From positions 66,559-130,558 of the forward strand of contig QBLY01000007.1 of NCBI GenBank assembly GCA_003241895.1: 64,000 bases of DNA, written 5' to 3'. Position numbers and translations under genes: made by a program. Below the pieces are notes generated by a model that worked only from the letters and a program-made list of their open reading frames with translations, was not told where the DNA came from and ran no database searches. This document shows positions 8,915-21,885 of the stretch, piece after piece. Every line of letters begins with the position of its first letter. The first letter of the stretch is position 1. Source of the stretch: Lysobacteraceae bacterium. Its GTDB lineage: Bacteria; Pseudomonadota; Gammaproteobacteria; Xanthomonadales; Xanthomonadaceae.

Positions 8915-9352
8915 TCAGGAATCGGAGGCGGGGCGTTCGGACGCGCCGGGGGTGGTGGGCATTGTGCCGGGCGAGAGCGCGGGCTTCAACGACCGTGCGC
9001 GTTCGAACAGCGGCTGCAGCTGCGCGCGCAGCTCGGAGTTGCTCAGCAGTTTGGCGCCGGGCTGCACCAGCAGCACGTAGTCGCCGGGCGGCAGCATGGC
9101 CATTTCATGGCGGAAGAACTCGCGGGCAACGCGCTTGATGCGGTTGCGGCCAACGGCGCGCTTGTCGACTTTCTTGGACACGGTAACGCCGAGCCGGGGC
9201 ACGCTGGCCTCGGCCCGGACGTGGGCATGCAGTCGCATATGGGGGCTGGTCAGCCGCCGCGCGCCCTTGAAAACCGCCTGGTACTCGGCGGCGACGTGCA
9301 GACGCACGCTGGGAGGGAACGCGTGGGGCTTGACGGGCGGGGTCGTGTTCAC
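8915..9352 (-). CDS. rnpA: Ribonuclease P protein component
   Basis: The 145-residue basic protein has the RNR signature GRNRIKRVAREFFR in its middle, which contacts the M1 RNA. It helps RNase P mature tRNA 5' ends. Length is slightly above the family norm of about 115-130; the extra residues form a Ser/Pro-rich C-terminal tail after about residue 125. It lies directly downstream of rpmH, as in nearly all bacteria, and shares its promoter. Confidence 0.95.
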   Translation of the reverse strand: MNTTPPVKPHAFPPSVRLHVAAEYQAVFKGARRLTSPHMRLHAHVRAEASVPRLGVTVSKKVDKRAVGRNRIKRVAREFFRHEMAMLPPGDYVLLVQPGAKLLSNSELRAQLQPLFERARSLKPALSPGTMPTTPGASERPASDS

Positions 9353-9391
9353 GGCCCGCTGGGTCGCCGCCGGAGGACCGGCGGCAACGCG

Positions 9392-9532
9392 TCAGACTGC
9401 CAGGCGGGCGCGACCCTTGGCACGGCGACGCGACAGGATCTTGCGGCCGTCGGCGGTAGCCATGCGGGCGCGGAAGCCGTGGTCACGCTTACGCTTGAGG
9501 TTGCTGGGCTGGTAGGTGCGCTTGGTCGCCAT
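9392..9532 (-). CDS. rpmH: 50S ribosomal protein L34
   Basis: The product of 46 residues starts [20 protein letters not shown], the diagnostic L34 sequence, and is strongly basic. An in-frame extension to 9601 exists but would include the promoter, so ATG at 9532 is used. It is the first gene of the minus-strand ribosomal/RNase P/YidC operon and faces dnaA across a 176-base gap. Confidence 0.97.
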   Translation of the reverse strand: MATKRTYQPSNLKRKRDHGFRARMATADGRKILSRRRAKGRARLAV

Positions 9533-9571
9533 GGTGGCACTCGATTGATTTTTGGGCGGAAAAGACCGTGG

Positions 9572-9601
9572 ACTATAGCGGCTACCCGGCAGGTCCGTCA
9601 A
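9572..9601 (-). promoter_or_regulatory. Sigma70 promoter of rpmH-rnpA-yidC
   Basis: On the minus strand TTGACG (9596-9601) and TATAGT (9572-9577) are separated by 18 bases. Transcription would start about 30 bases before the rpmH start codon. Match to the consensus is good for such GC-rich DNA. Confidence 0.7.
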
Positions 9602-9657
9602 GCCAGATTCGCGTGGCGGGCCGGGGCCGGCGGCGTTATGCTTCTCGCCCCGACCAC

Positions 9658-9666
9658 TTATCCACA
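9658..9666 (+). promoter_or_regulatory. Consensus DnaA box upstream of dnaA
   Basis: TTATCCACA, an exact match to the DnaA-box consensus, 43 bases before the dnaA start. Binding here would fit autoregulation of dnaA. Confidence 0.75.
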
Positions 9667-9708
9667 GCCGCGCCCTGGCGCTGCTGCTCCCCGGACTTTC
9701 GCTTGAAC

Positions 9709-11049
9709 ATGGATGCTGCCTGGCCCCGCTGCCTGGAACGACTGGAAGCCGAACTGCCGGCTGAAGAGATACACGCCTGGCTCCGCCCCCTGCAGGCGCA
9801 GTCCAGCGCCGACGGCCTGACGCTGTACGCGCCCAACGCCTTCGTGGTGGACCGGGTGCGCGAACACTACCTGGTCCGCATCCGCGAGCTGATGGCGCAT
9901 TTCGTCGGCGGCCCGGCCCCGGTGGCGCTGGAGGTGGGCTCGATCAAGCGCGTCGACGCCCCGTCCGCCGCCGCCGCCGGTCCGGTCAGTGCCAGCCGAA
10001 CCGGCAGCATTGCGGCGCCGGTGGCCTTCTCGGGCAACCTCGACAGCCACTACACGTTCGAGAACTTCGTCGAAGGCCGCAGCAACCAGCTCGGTCGCGC
10101 CGCCGCCCTGCAGGTCGCCCAGAACCCCGGCAAGGCCTACAACCCGCTGCTGCTGTACGGCGGATCGGGTCTGGGCAAGACTCACCTGATGTACGCCGCC
10201 GGCAACCTGATGCGGCAAAACAACCCCGGCATGCGCGTGCTTTACCTGCGGTCGGAACAGTTCTTCAGCGCGATGATGAAATCGCTGCAGGAGAAGTCCA
10301 TGGACCAGTTCAAGCGCCAGTTCCAGCAAGTGGACGCGCTGCTGATCGACGACATCCAGTTCTTCGCGGGCAAGAACACCACCCAGGAAGAATTCTTCCA
10401 CACCTTCAACGCGTTGTTCGACGGCAAGCAGCAGATCATCCTTACCTGCGACCGCTACCCGCGCGAAGTGGAAAACCTCGAGACGCGGCTCAAGACGCGC
10501 CTCACCTGGGGCCTGTCGGTGGCGATCGAACCCCCCGACTTCGAAACCCGGGCGGCGATCATCACGGCCAAGGCGGTTGAACGCGGGATCGAGCTGCCCG
10601 ACGACGTCGCCTACCTGATCGCCAAGCGCATGCGTTCGAACGTGCGCGACCTCGAGGGCGCACTGAATACGCTGGCGGCGCGTTCGAACTTCATGGCCAA
10701 GCCCATCACCGCCGAATTCGCCCAGGAAACGCTGCGCGATTTGCTGCGGGCGCAGCAGCAGGCGGTCTCCATCAGCAATATCCAGAAAACGGTGGCAGAC
10801 TACTACCAGCTGCGCATGGTGGACCTGTTGTCCAAGCGGCGGACACGCTCACTGGCACGTCCGCGGCAAATGGCAATGGCCCTGTCCAAGGAACTCACCG
10901 AGCACAGCTTGCCGGAAATCGGCGATGCCTTCGCGGGCCGTGACCACACGACCGTGATGCACGCCTGCAAGGTCATGCGCGAACTGCGTGAGATCGACGG
11001 CAAGCTGCGGGAAGACTGGGACAAACTGCTGCGCAAGTTGAGCGAATAA
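9709..11049 (+). CDS. dnaA: Chromosomal replication initiator DnaA
   Basis: The 446-residue protein has all four DnaA parts: an N-terminal DnaB/self-interaction domain ([20 protein letters not shown]), a short linker, the AAA+ domain with GGSGLGKTH and LLIDDIQF, and the C-terminal helix-turn-helix with [14 protein letters not shown] that reads DnaA boxes. It opens oriC and loads the helicase. ATG at 9709 is chosen because homologues begin there; the open frame upstream runs through the DnaA box and promoter area. The genes rpmH and dnaA diverge, which sets the origin-proximal boundary of both replichores. Confidence 0.98.
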   Translation: MDAAWPRCLERLEAELPAEEIHAWLRPLQAQSSADGLTLYAPNAFVVDRVREHYLVRIRELMAHFVGGPAPVALEVGSIKRVDAPSAAAAGPVSASRTGSIAAPVAFSGNLDSHYTFENFVEGRSNQLGRAAALQVAQNPGKAYNPLLLYGGSGLGKTHLMYAAGNLMRQNNPGMRVLYLRSEQFFSAMMKSLQEKSMDQFKRQFQQVDALLIDDIQFFAGKNTTQEEFFHTFNALFDGKQQIILTCDRYPREVENLETRLKTRLTWGLSVAIEPPDFETRAAIITAKAVERGIELPDDVAYLIAKRMRSNVRDLEGALNTLAARSNFMAKPITAEFAQETLRDLLRAQQQAVSISNIQKTVADYYQLRMVDLLSKRRTRSLARPRQMAMALSKELTEHSLPEIGDAFAGRDHTTVMHACKVMRELREIDGKLREDWDKLLRKLSE

Positions 11050-11274
11050 CGGCGGCACAAGGCCTGGGGACGGCCTGTGGACAACATGGGGGCAAGTTTT
11101 GCGCTCCAAACTTACCCACAGGTTGTGCCACCCTGTCCCGAGCTTGCCGCACAGCCTTGTGAGTTGCTGAAACGTTATTAATTTCAACGAGTTGTGTGTG
11201 TTATCCGGAGAAAAACCCGGCTCTACCACCACCACTTTCTTTAAATATCCACTCTTTGGAGCTTGGGGATCTGC
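11050..11274. other. Putative replication origin oriC between dnaA and dnaN
   Basis: This 225-base gap has no gene. It holds TGTGGACAA at 11076-11084 (complement TTGTCCACA) and TTACCCACA at 11112-11120, each one mismatch from a DnaA box, a weaker TTATCCGGA at 11201-11209, and two AT-rich tracts at about 11175-11184 and 11236-11250 that could unwind. Position between dnaA and dnaN is common for oriC in gammaproteobacteria such as Pseudomonas and Xanthomonas. The exact boundaries and the number of functional boxes cannot be settled by eye. Confidence 0.7.
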
Positions 11275-12375
11275 ATGCGGTTCAGCCTGACGCGAGAAGT
11301 CCTACTCAAACCGCTCCAGCAGGTCGTCAACGTGGTCGAGCGTCGGCAGACGCTGCCCGTGCTCGCCAACCTGCTGGTCAGCGTCGAAGGCAGCAAGCTG
11401 TCGATGACCGGCACCGACCTGGAAGTCGAGATGGTGGCCCGCACCGACGTGGACGACGCCCAGTCGGGCGAAACTACGATCCCGGCGCGCAAACTGTTCG
11501 AGATCGTGCGCGCCCTGCCTGACGGCAGCCGCGTCACCGTCAGCCAGACGGGCGACAAGGTCACCGTGCAGGCCGGGCGAAGCCGGTTCACCCTGGCCAC
11601 CCTGCCCGGCAACGACTTCCCGGCCGTGGAGGACCTCGACCTGGTCGAGCGCATCCGGGTTCCCGAAGCCGCGCTCAAGGAGCTGATCGAACGCACCGCG
11701 TTCGCCATGGCGCAGCAGGACGTCCGCTACTATCTCAACGGCCTGCTGTTGGACCTGCGTGAGGATTCCCTGCGCTGTGTCGCTACCGACGGCCATCGCC
11801 TGGCGCTGTGCGAAGCGCCGCTGCCGGCGGGTGCCCAGACCCGCAAGCAGATCATCCTGCCGCGCAAAGGCGTGCTCGAACTGCAGCGCCTGCTTGAGGG
11901 CGGTGACCGCGAGGTCGAGCTCGAAGTGGGCCGCAACCACCTGCGCATGCGCCGCGAGGATGTCACGTTCACTTCCAAGCTCATCGATGGCCGGTTCCCG
12001 GACTACGACGCCGTGATCCCGATCGGCGCCGACAAGGAAGTGAAGGTCGACCGTGAGGCGCTGCGCGCGGCCCTGCAGCGTGCGGCGATCCTCTCGAACG
12101 AGAAATACCGCGGCGTGAAGCTGGAAATCAGCCCGGGCCAGCTGCGCATCGTCGCCCACAACCCCGAGCAGGAGGAGGCCCAGGAAGAGGTCGAGGCCGA
12201 AACCCGGGTTGATGGCCTGAGCATCGGCTTCAACGTCACCTACCTGCTCGACGCCCTGAGCGCGCTGCGCGAGGAGTTCGTCATCATCAACCTGCGCGAC
12301 GCCAACTCCTCGGCGCTGGTCCGAGAGGCCAGCCACGAGCGCAGCCGCCATGTGGTGATGCCGCTGCGCCTGTGA
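11275..12375 (+). CDS. dnaN: DNA polymerase III sliding clamp (beta subunit)
   Basis: The 366-residue protein begins MRFSLTREVLLKPLQQVV, typical of the clamp, and ends HVVMPLRL, the conserved C-terminal MPxRL that closes the family. Three repeated clamp domains fit the length. It forms a ring dimer that tethers polymerase III to DNA. The ATG at 11275 follows GGGGA. It sits between oriC and recF, and a strong stem-loop just after the stop may separate it from recF. Confidence 0.98.
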   Translation: MRFSLTREVLLKPLQQVVNVVERRQTLPVLANLLVSVEGSKLSMTGTDLEVEMVARTDVDDAQSGETTIPARKLFEIVRALPDGSRVTVSQTGDKVTVQAGRSRFTLATLPGNDFPAVEDLDLVERIRVPEAALKELIERTAFAMAQQDVRYYLNGLLLDLREDSLRCVATDGHRLALCEAPLPAGAQTRKQIILPRKGVLELQRLLEGGDREVELEVGRNHLRMRREDVTFTSKLIDGRFPDYDAVIPIGADKEVKVDREALRAALQRAAILSNEKYRGVKLEISPGQLRIVAHNPEQEEAQEEVEAETRVDGLSIGFNVTYLLDALSALREEFVIINLRDANSSALVREASHERSRHVVMPLRL

Positions 12376-12398
12376 ACCGCGGCATTCCCGTTGCACCA

Positions 12399-12434
12399 CG
12401 CCGCCCGGCCCTTGCCGGGCGGCGTCGTTTTCGT
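12399..12434 (+). terminator. Stem-loop between dnaN and recF
   Basis: An 11-bp perfect GC-rich inverted repeat (CGCCGCCCGGC and complement) around a 4-base loop, followed by TCGTTTTCGT. This can be a weak terminator or attenuator. Confidence 0.65.
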
Positions 12435-12484
12435 ACCCTGCCCTGCGAAGGGGTCGCCCGCTCCAGCCGGGCCGCGGGGGCGCC

Positions 12485-13567
12485 GTGCGCCTGACCCGCC
12501 TGGACGTCAGCCGCCTGCGTTGCCTTGAGCGGGCCGAGTTTCGCCCTGCCCCGGGCCTGAACCTGATCACCGGGGGCAATGGCGCTGGCAAGACCAGCCT
12601 GATTGAAGCGGTGCACCTGCTCGGCTACGGACGCTCCTTCCGCGGGCGGGTCCGCGACGGCCTGATCCGCAGCGGCAGTCCGAACCTGGAGCTCTACGCC
12701 GAATGGTTCGACGGCCAGGGCCGGGCCCGCCGGGCCGGCCTGCGACATTCAGGCAACGACTGGGAAGCCCGGCTCGACGGGGCTCCGGCACCCAGCCTGA
12801 CCGAGCTGTGCGCCGAGTTGGCGGTGGTGACGTTCGAACCAGGCAGCCACGAATTGATTGCGGGCGGGGCCGAGCACCGTCGCCGCTTCCTGGATTGGGC
12901 CCTGTTCCACGTGGAACCCACCTTCCTGCCGGTCTGGCGCCGCTATGCCCGGGCACTGAAACAGCGCAACGCCCTGCTTAAGCGCCAACCCTCGCCTGCC
13001 AGCCTGGCGCCTTGGGATCGCGAGCTGGCCGAGGCGGGGGAGCGGCTCAGCCGCCTTCGCAGCGACTACCTGGATCGACTGGAGCCGGTGTTGGTGGCGA
13101 CGGCGGCCGAGTTCCTGCCTGAGTTGGGTCCCGCCGGCCTGCGTTTCCTGCCCGGCTGGCGTCGCGAGGAAAGCCCGCTGGAGGACGCGCTGCTGCTGTC
13201 GCGGGAGCGTGACCTGGCGCTGGGCTACACCGGCGTCGGTCCGCACCGCGCCGATTGGCGGGTGGACTACCTGGGTCTGCCGGGACGGGAAGCGCTGTCC
13301 CGTGGGCAGGAGAAGCTGACCGCCCTGGCCTGCGTGCTGGCCCAGGCCCGCGCTTTTGCGGCAGACCGGGGGGAGTGGCCCCTGGTGTGCCTGGACGACC
13401 TGGCGTCCGAGCTCGACCGCGCCCACCAGCACCAGGCGTTGGTGTCGATACTGGCGTCCGGCGCGCAGGTGCTGTTGACCGCCACGGAGGCGCCGGCCGC
13501 GCTGCCGGGAGGCATCCTGCCGGCGGCAAGGTTCCACGTGGAACGCGGGGTTCTCTCTGGTCCGTGA
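12485..13567 (+). CDS. recF: DNA repair ATPase RecF
   Basis: The 360-residue SMC-like ATPase has the N-terminal GGNGAGKTSLIEAVHLLG Walker A block followed by GRSFRGRV, and C-terminal SRGQEKLTALACVLAQA signature and LVCLDDLASELD Walker B. RecF acts with RecO and RecR to load RecA at gapped DNA. GTG at 12485 is the start that matches the family N-terminus (VRLTRLDVSRLRCLE). Its place between dnaN and gyrB is conserved. Confidence 0.96.
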   Translation: MRLTRLDVSRLRCLERAEFRPAPGLNLITGGNGAGKTSLIEAVHLLGYGRSFRGRVRDGLIRSGSPNLELYAEWFDGQGRARRAGLRHSGNDWEARLDGAPAPSLTELCAELAVVTFEPGSHELIAGGAEHRRRFLDWALFHVEPTFLPVWRRYARALKQRNALLKRQPSPASLAPWDRELAEAGERLSRLRSDYLDRLEPVLVATAAEFLPELGPAGLRFLPGWRREESPLEDALLLSRERDLALGYTGVGPHRADWRVDYLGLPGREALSRGQEKLTALACVLAQARAFAADRGEWPLVCLDDLASELDRAHQHQALVSILASGAQVLLTATEAPAALPGGILPAARFHVERGVLSGP

Positions 13568-16958
<3,391 letters not shown>

Positions 16959-17030
16959 GTCCGGGGTTACACTGGCGCCTCGCCGGCCCGGGGAGCGGTT
17001 GGCGACCACGGCAACACCACCAGGACAGTC

Positions 17031-18638
17031 ATGAGCAAACGCCACCTATACCTGCTGGCCTTCTCCATCATCGCGGTCGCGCTTTCCGCCATGTACTACA
17101 AGTGGAGCGTGCTGAAGTTCCCCCTGCAGCCCGACGCCCAGGTGCAGGTGTGGACCGTGCAGGCGCACGTGGAATACCAGCCGCGCACCGGCGCCAACAC
17201 CGTCACCCTGCAGCTGCCGTCGGACGTGCCGGGCTTCACCGTGCTCGACGAACGCTTCGTGGCCCGCAATTATTCCAAGCTCGAGGAGTCGGGCGAAGGC
17301 GGCCGCGAAGTGCAGTGGGCCATCCGCCGCGCGCTTGGCGAGCAGGACCTCTACTACCGCGCCACCATCGTGCGCGCCGACGACAGCCAGGCGCTACCCG
17401 AGGCGGAGCTCGAGCCGGTCATCCCCGAGCCGGCCGTGCTCGAGGAACCCTACGCCACCGCCGCGCAGACGCTGCTCGACCAGGTGCGCGATCGCTCGTC
17501 CAACACCATCACCTTCGCCCGCGAGCTGCTGGGCCGCCTCAGCGAGGCCTCGCCCAGCGAAGAGGTCGCGCTGCTGCGCGAGCGCTTCGGCGAAGACGAT
17601 GTCGCCCGCAGCAACTTCATCGTCCAGCTGCTGGCCAACCGCAACATCCCGGCGCGCGTGGTCTACGGCATCCGCCTGACCCAGCTGGAACGTGACCCCG
17701 ATACGCGCATGCAGTCGTGGCTGATCGTCCACAACGGGCTGGGCTGGACCATGCTCGACCCGCGCACGGCGGCCGAAGGCAAACCCAGCGACCTGTTCGA
17801 GTGGAGCCGCAGCGGCGAGCCGCTGCTGGTGATAGACGGCAGCCCGGCGTCGGCGCTGATGTTCAGCGTGCGCAGCAACCTCGCCGACGCCATGGCCACC
17901 GCCGAGCGCCGCCTGGAAGTGCAGGACGCCAACCTGGTGCGCTATTCGCTGCTCAGCCTGCCGCTGCAGGCGCAGGAAACCTACCGCGTGCTGCTGATGG
18001 TGCCGATCGGCGCCTTCATCATGCTGCTGCTGCGCAACCTGGTCGGCATCAAGACCTACGGCACCTTCATGCCCGTGCTGATCGCGCTGGCCTTCCGCGA
18101 GACCGCGCTGGTGGCGGGCATCACGCTGTTCGTGCTGGTGGTGGGCTTCGGCCTGCTGGTGCGCTTCTACCTTGAGCGCCTGCGCCTGCTGCTGGTGCCG
18201 CGACTGACCGCGATCCTGATCCTGGTGGTGCTGCTGATGGCCGCGGTCAGCGTGCTGTCCAACCGCCTGGGGCTGGAAGTGGGCCTGTCGGTGGCGCTGT
18301 TCCCGATGGTGATCATGGCGATGACCATCGAGCGCATGTCGGTGGCCTGGGACGAGCGTGGTGCCGGTACGGCGATCCGCGAAGGCGTGGGCACCCTGGT
18401 GGTGGCCGCGCTGGCCTACCTGATCATGAGCTGGCACCCGCTGGAGCACCTGGTGTTCGTATACCCGGAAACGCTGCTGGTGCTGTTCGCGATGGCGCTG
18501 CTGCTGGGCCGCTACTCGGGCTATCGCCTCAACGAACTGCTGCGTTTCCGCGCGCTGGCGCGCGAGCCCGACCCGATCGTCCCGCCGCCCGCGGCCGATG
18601 ACGCCACCAACGACGCCACCAGCCAGTCCAAGGCCTGA
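17031..18638 (+). CDS. UUP1-type protein: inactive transglutaminase domain plus 7 TM helices
   Basis: The 535-residue protein has one N-terminal membrane helix, a periplasmic domain of about 300 residues and about seven C-terminal helices from residue 325. The periplasmic part resembles a transglutaminase fold, but the expected catalytic Cys and His are missing (the His position reads MQSWLIVHNG instead of HAW), as in the named family of inactive transglutaminases fused to 7TM. The next gene, three bases downstream, encodes an ATP-grasp ligase-like partner; the two genes travel together in many proteobacteria. The function of the pair is not established. Confidence 0.85.
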   Translation: MSKRHLYLLAFSIIAVALSAMYYKWSVLKFPLQPDAQVQVWTVQAHVEYQPRTGANTVTLQLPSDVPGFTVLDERFVARNYSKLEESGEGGREVQWAIRRALGEQDLYYRATIVRADDSQALPEAELEPVIPEPAVLEEPYATAAQTLLDQVRDRSSNTITFARELLGRLSEASPSEEVALLRERFGEDDVARSNFIVQLLANRNIPARVVYGIRLTQLERDPDTRMQSWLIVHNGLGWTMLDPRTAAEGKPSDLFEWSRSGEPLLVIDGSPASALMFSVRSNLADAMATAERRLEVQDANLVRYSLLSLPLQAQETYRVLLMVPIGAFIMLLLRNLVGIKTYGTFMPVLIALAFRETALVAGITLFVLVVGFGLLVRFYLERLRLLLVPRLTAILILVVLLMAAVSVLSNRLGLEVGLSVALFPMVIMAMTIERMSVAWDERGAGTAIREGVGTLVVAALAYLIMSWHPLEHLVFVYPETLLVLFAMALLLGRYSGYRLNELLRFRALAREPDPIVPPPAADDATNDATSQSKA

Positions 18639-18641
18639 CCG

Positions 18642-19613
18642 ATGGGCCTGTTCAATCCCTTCAGCCTCGCCAAGCGCCTGCGCCAGATCGGGCTGATGGG
18701 CATTGGCCAGCGCAATGCCCACTACGTGCTGATGCACAACCCGCGCAAGTTCTACCCGCGCGTGGACGACAAGCTGTTGACCAAGAAACTTGCGCTGCAG
18801 GCGGGCCTGCCCGTGCCGGACCTGTATGCGGTGGTGCGCGAAGAGCACGAGATCGCCGAGCTGCACGACATCCTCAAGTGCCGGGAAAGCTTCGTGGTGA
18901 AACCCGCGCACGGCTCGGGCGGCGACGGCATCCTGGTCATCTCCGGCCGACGCGGCGACAAGTACCGGCGTGCGAACGGCTCGCTGATGAGCCGCGAGGA
19001 GTTTGAGCACCACTTGTCCAACGGGCTGTCGGGCCTGTTCTCGCTGGGCGGCCAGCCCGACCACCTGATCGTCGAATATTGCGTGCAGTTCGATCCCATC
19101 TTCGACAACGTCAGCTACAAGGGCGTGCCCGACATCCGCATCATCGTTTTCCTGGGTTATCCGGTAATGGCCATGATCCGCCTGCCCACCCGGATGTCCG
19201 ACGGCAAGGCCAACCTGCACCAGGGCGCCATCGGCGTGGGCATCGACGTGCCCACCGGCAAGACCAAGCGCGGCGTGTGGGGCACCGAGATCATCCGCGA
19301 ACACCCGGACACCGAGCACTCCATCGTCGGCCTGGCCATCCCGCACTGGACCGACCTGCTGCAGATGGCGTCGCGCTGCTACGAGCTGTCGGGCCTGGGC
19401 TACGTGGGCGTGGACTTCGTGCTTGACCGCGACAAGGGACCTCTGATCCTGGAACTCAACGCACGCCCCGGCCTGGCCATCCAGATGGCCAACGGCAACG
19501 GGCTGGAGGGTCGGCTGCACAAGGTGGAGGCCCTGCGCGACAGCGGCCAACTGGCCAAGGACCCGGCGGAACGGGTGGCTTTCGCGATTGCGAATTTTCC
19601 CACCACGGGCTGA
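18642..19613 (+). CDS. ATP-grasp alpha-L-glutamate ligase-like protein
   Basis: The 323-residue cytoplasmic protein contains ATP-grasp features: VVKPAHGSGGDGI (nucleotide loop), a GVGID turn and the metal-binding LILELNARPGLAIQ near the C-terminus. It belongs with RimK-like amino-acid ligases, which join an amino acid to a carboxyl group. It follows the UUP1 membrane protein at a spacing of three bases and is almost surely cotranslated. The ATP-dependent zinc-protease gene that sometimes accompanies this pair is not in the window. Substrate unknown. Confidence 0.85.
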   Translation: MGLFNPFSLAKRLRQIGLMGIGQRNAHYVLMHNPRKFYPRVDDKLLTKKLALQAGLPVPDLYAVVREEHEIAELHDILKCRESFVVKPAHGSGGDGILVISGRRGDKYRRANGSLMSREEFEHHLSNGLSGLFSLGGQPDHLIVEYCVQFDPIFDNVSYKGVPDIRIIVFLGYPVMAMIRLPTRMSDGKANLHQGAIGVGIDVPTGKTKRGVWGTEIIREHPDTEHSIVGLAIPHWTDLLQMASRCYELSGLGYVGVDFVLDRDKGPLILELNARPGLAIQMANGNGLEGRLHKVEALRDSGQLAKDPAERVAFAIANFPTTG

Positions 19614-19795
19614 ATGCCGCCGGCCGGTTAACGCGGTTTTAAGAACCGCCGGGCAGCAACCGGTCAAGCTGGGGCCAATAGACGGTATACGGGGGCGGAT
19701 GGCCAAATCGGCCAATCGCTTGAGCAAATGCTCCATTCCCCGGTACCCTTGCGGACCCAAAGCCGAAGTCTGTGCGGCGACCAGGAGTTTTCACC

Positions 19796-21070
19796 ATGAC
19801 GGCAACCCATTCCCTCAAGCTCGCTTCGCTGATGCTTTTGGCATTGTGCGTGGCGATTCCCGATGCGCATGCGCAGCGCAATCGCAGCGGCGACAAGAAG
19901 GAAGAGCGCGCAGCCCAATACCCGGACGCCACCCGTGAAGACCCCAAGGGCGAGTTCTCGCAGCGCCTGTCCAAGCCGGTAACGCGTCTGCAGAAGGCCT
20001 ACGAGGCCGACGGCCAGGAAGAGAAAGTGATCGAGGCGGCGGAGGAAATCATCGGCAGCGACCGGGCGAAACCCTACGACCGCGCCATGGCCTCGCTGCT
20101 GGCCGGCACGGCCGCCATCGGCCTCGACGACGATGCCCGCGCCATCGCCTACTTCACCCGCGCCATCGACGAGAACGCGCTGTCCAACGACAACCACTAC
20201 ACCGCCATGCTCAGCCTGGCCTCGGTTTACATCAACGCCGACGATTTCGACAAGGCCGACCCGTTGATCGCCCGCGTCATCGCCGAAACCAAGACCACCA
20301 ACCCGCAGGTCTATGGCCTGCAGGGCGCCAGCTTCTACAACAACGACAAGTACGCCGAAGCCATCCCGGCGCTCAAGCGTGCCATCGAGCTCAAGCCCGA
20401 CGCGCCGGACGACCAGTGGCTGCAGATGCTGCTGGCCTGCTACGCCGAAACCGACAACAACGCCGCCGCGATCGCCCTGGGCGAGCAGCTGCAGCGCAAG
20501 AGCCCTGACGACAAGCGCGCCATGATGATGCTGGCCGGCATCTACTCCAACGCCGACCAGCAGGAGAAAGCCGCAGCCCTGCTCGACACCGCCCGCCAGA
20601 AGGGCATGCTGAGCGACGCCGCCGACTACCAGCGCCTGGTCAGCATGTACTTCGGCATGGACCGGGAGAAGGACGCCGCCGCCATCCTCGAAGAGGGAAT
20701 GGCCAAGGGCATCCTGCCGTCCGACGGCAAGAACAACTCGCTGCTGGCCCAGGCCCATTACTTCAGCGACAACATCCCCGCCGCTGTTGCCGCGGCCCAG
20801 AAGGCGGCGCCGCTGGCCACCGACGGCGAGGCAGCCCTCTTCCTCGCCCAGATCCTGGGCCAGGAAGACCGCAATGCCGAGGCCAAGGCCGCTGCGCAGC
20901 AGGCGCTGGCCAAGGGCCTCAAGAACCCTGGCGCCGCCTGGATGGCGATCGCCCGGGCGGAGTACTATTCAGACAACATCGCAGGGGCCCAGGCGGCCTA
21001 TCGCGAAGCCGCGAAAGACCCAAGCACGAAAACCGAGGCACAGAAGGCACTGGCACAGATTTCACGCTGA
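19796..21070 (+). CDS. Exported TPR protein upstream of tonB
   Basis: The 424-residue protein has a signal peptide (hydrophobic core LASLMLLALCVAIP, cleavage near AHAQ) and then repeated helix pairs typical of tetratricopeptide repeats over residues about 60-415. ATG at 19796 is supported by AGGAG ten bases upstream. It is probably periplasmic and may assist the TonB complex encoded just downstream; a similar arrangement is seen near tonB in related bacteria. No enzymatic motif is visible. Confidence 0.75.
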   Translation: MTATHSLKLASLMLLALCVAIPDAHAQRNRSGDKKEERAAQYPDATREDPKGEFSQRLSKPVTRLQKAYEADGQEEKVIEAAEEIIGSDRAKPYDRAMASLLAGTAAIGLDDDARAIAYFTRAIDENALSNDNHYTAMLSLASVYINADDFDKADPLIARVIAETKTTNPQVYGLQGASFYNNDKYAEAIPALKRAIELKPDAPDDQWLQMLLACYAETDNNAAAIALGEQLQRKSPDDKRAMMMLAGIYSNADQQEKAAALLDTARQKGMLSDAADYQRLVSMYFGMDREKDAAAILEEGMAKGILPSDGKNNSLLAQAHYFSDNIPAAVAAAQKAAPLATDGEAALFLAQILGQEDRNAEAKAAAQQALAKGLKNPGAAWMAIARAEYYSDNIAGAQAAYREAAKDPSTKTEAQKALAQISR

Positions 21071-21175
21071 TCGGTTGGTAAACCAGAAACCTTCGTATAA
21101 GCTAACAAGTTCCCGCCGTTCCCCGGCGGGTCACGGCTGAATGCCGACCGACTGAGAGCTCGAGCCGCCACACGC

Positions 21176-21832
<657 letters not shown>

Positions 21833-21885
21833 TCACTGATCCGCCGACATTCCCGTAACGGTCAATCACAGAAAAAGGCACTCTT

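Noticed and set aside
17394..19760. Long minus-strand open frame opposite the UUP1 and ATP-grasp genes
   Set aside because: Antisense to two recognised proteins; composition (His, Gln, Arg) is that of a shadow frame.
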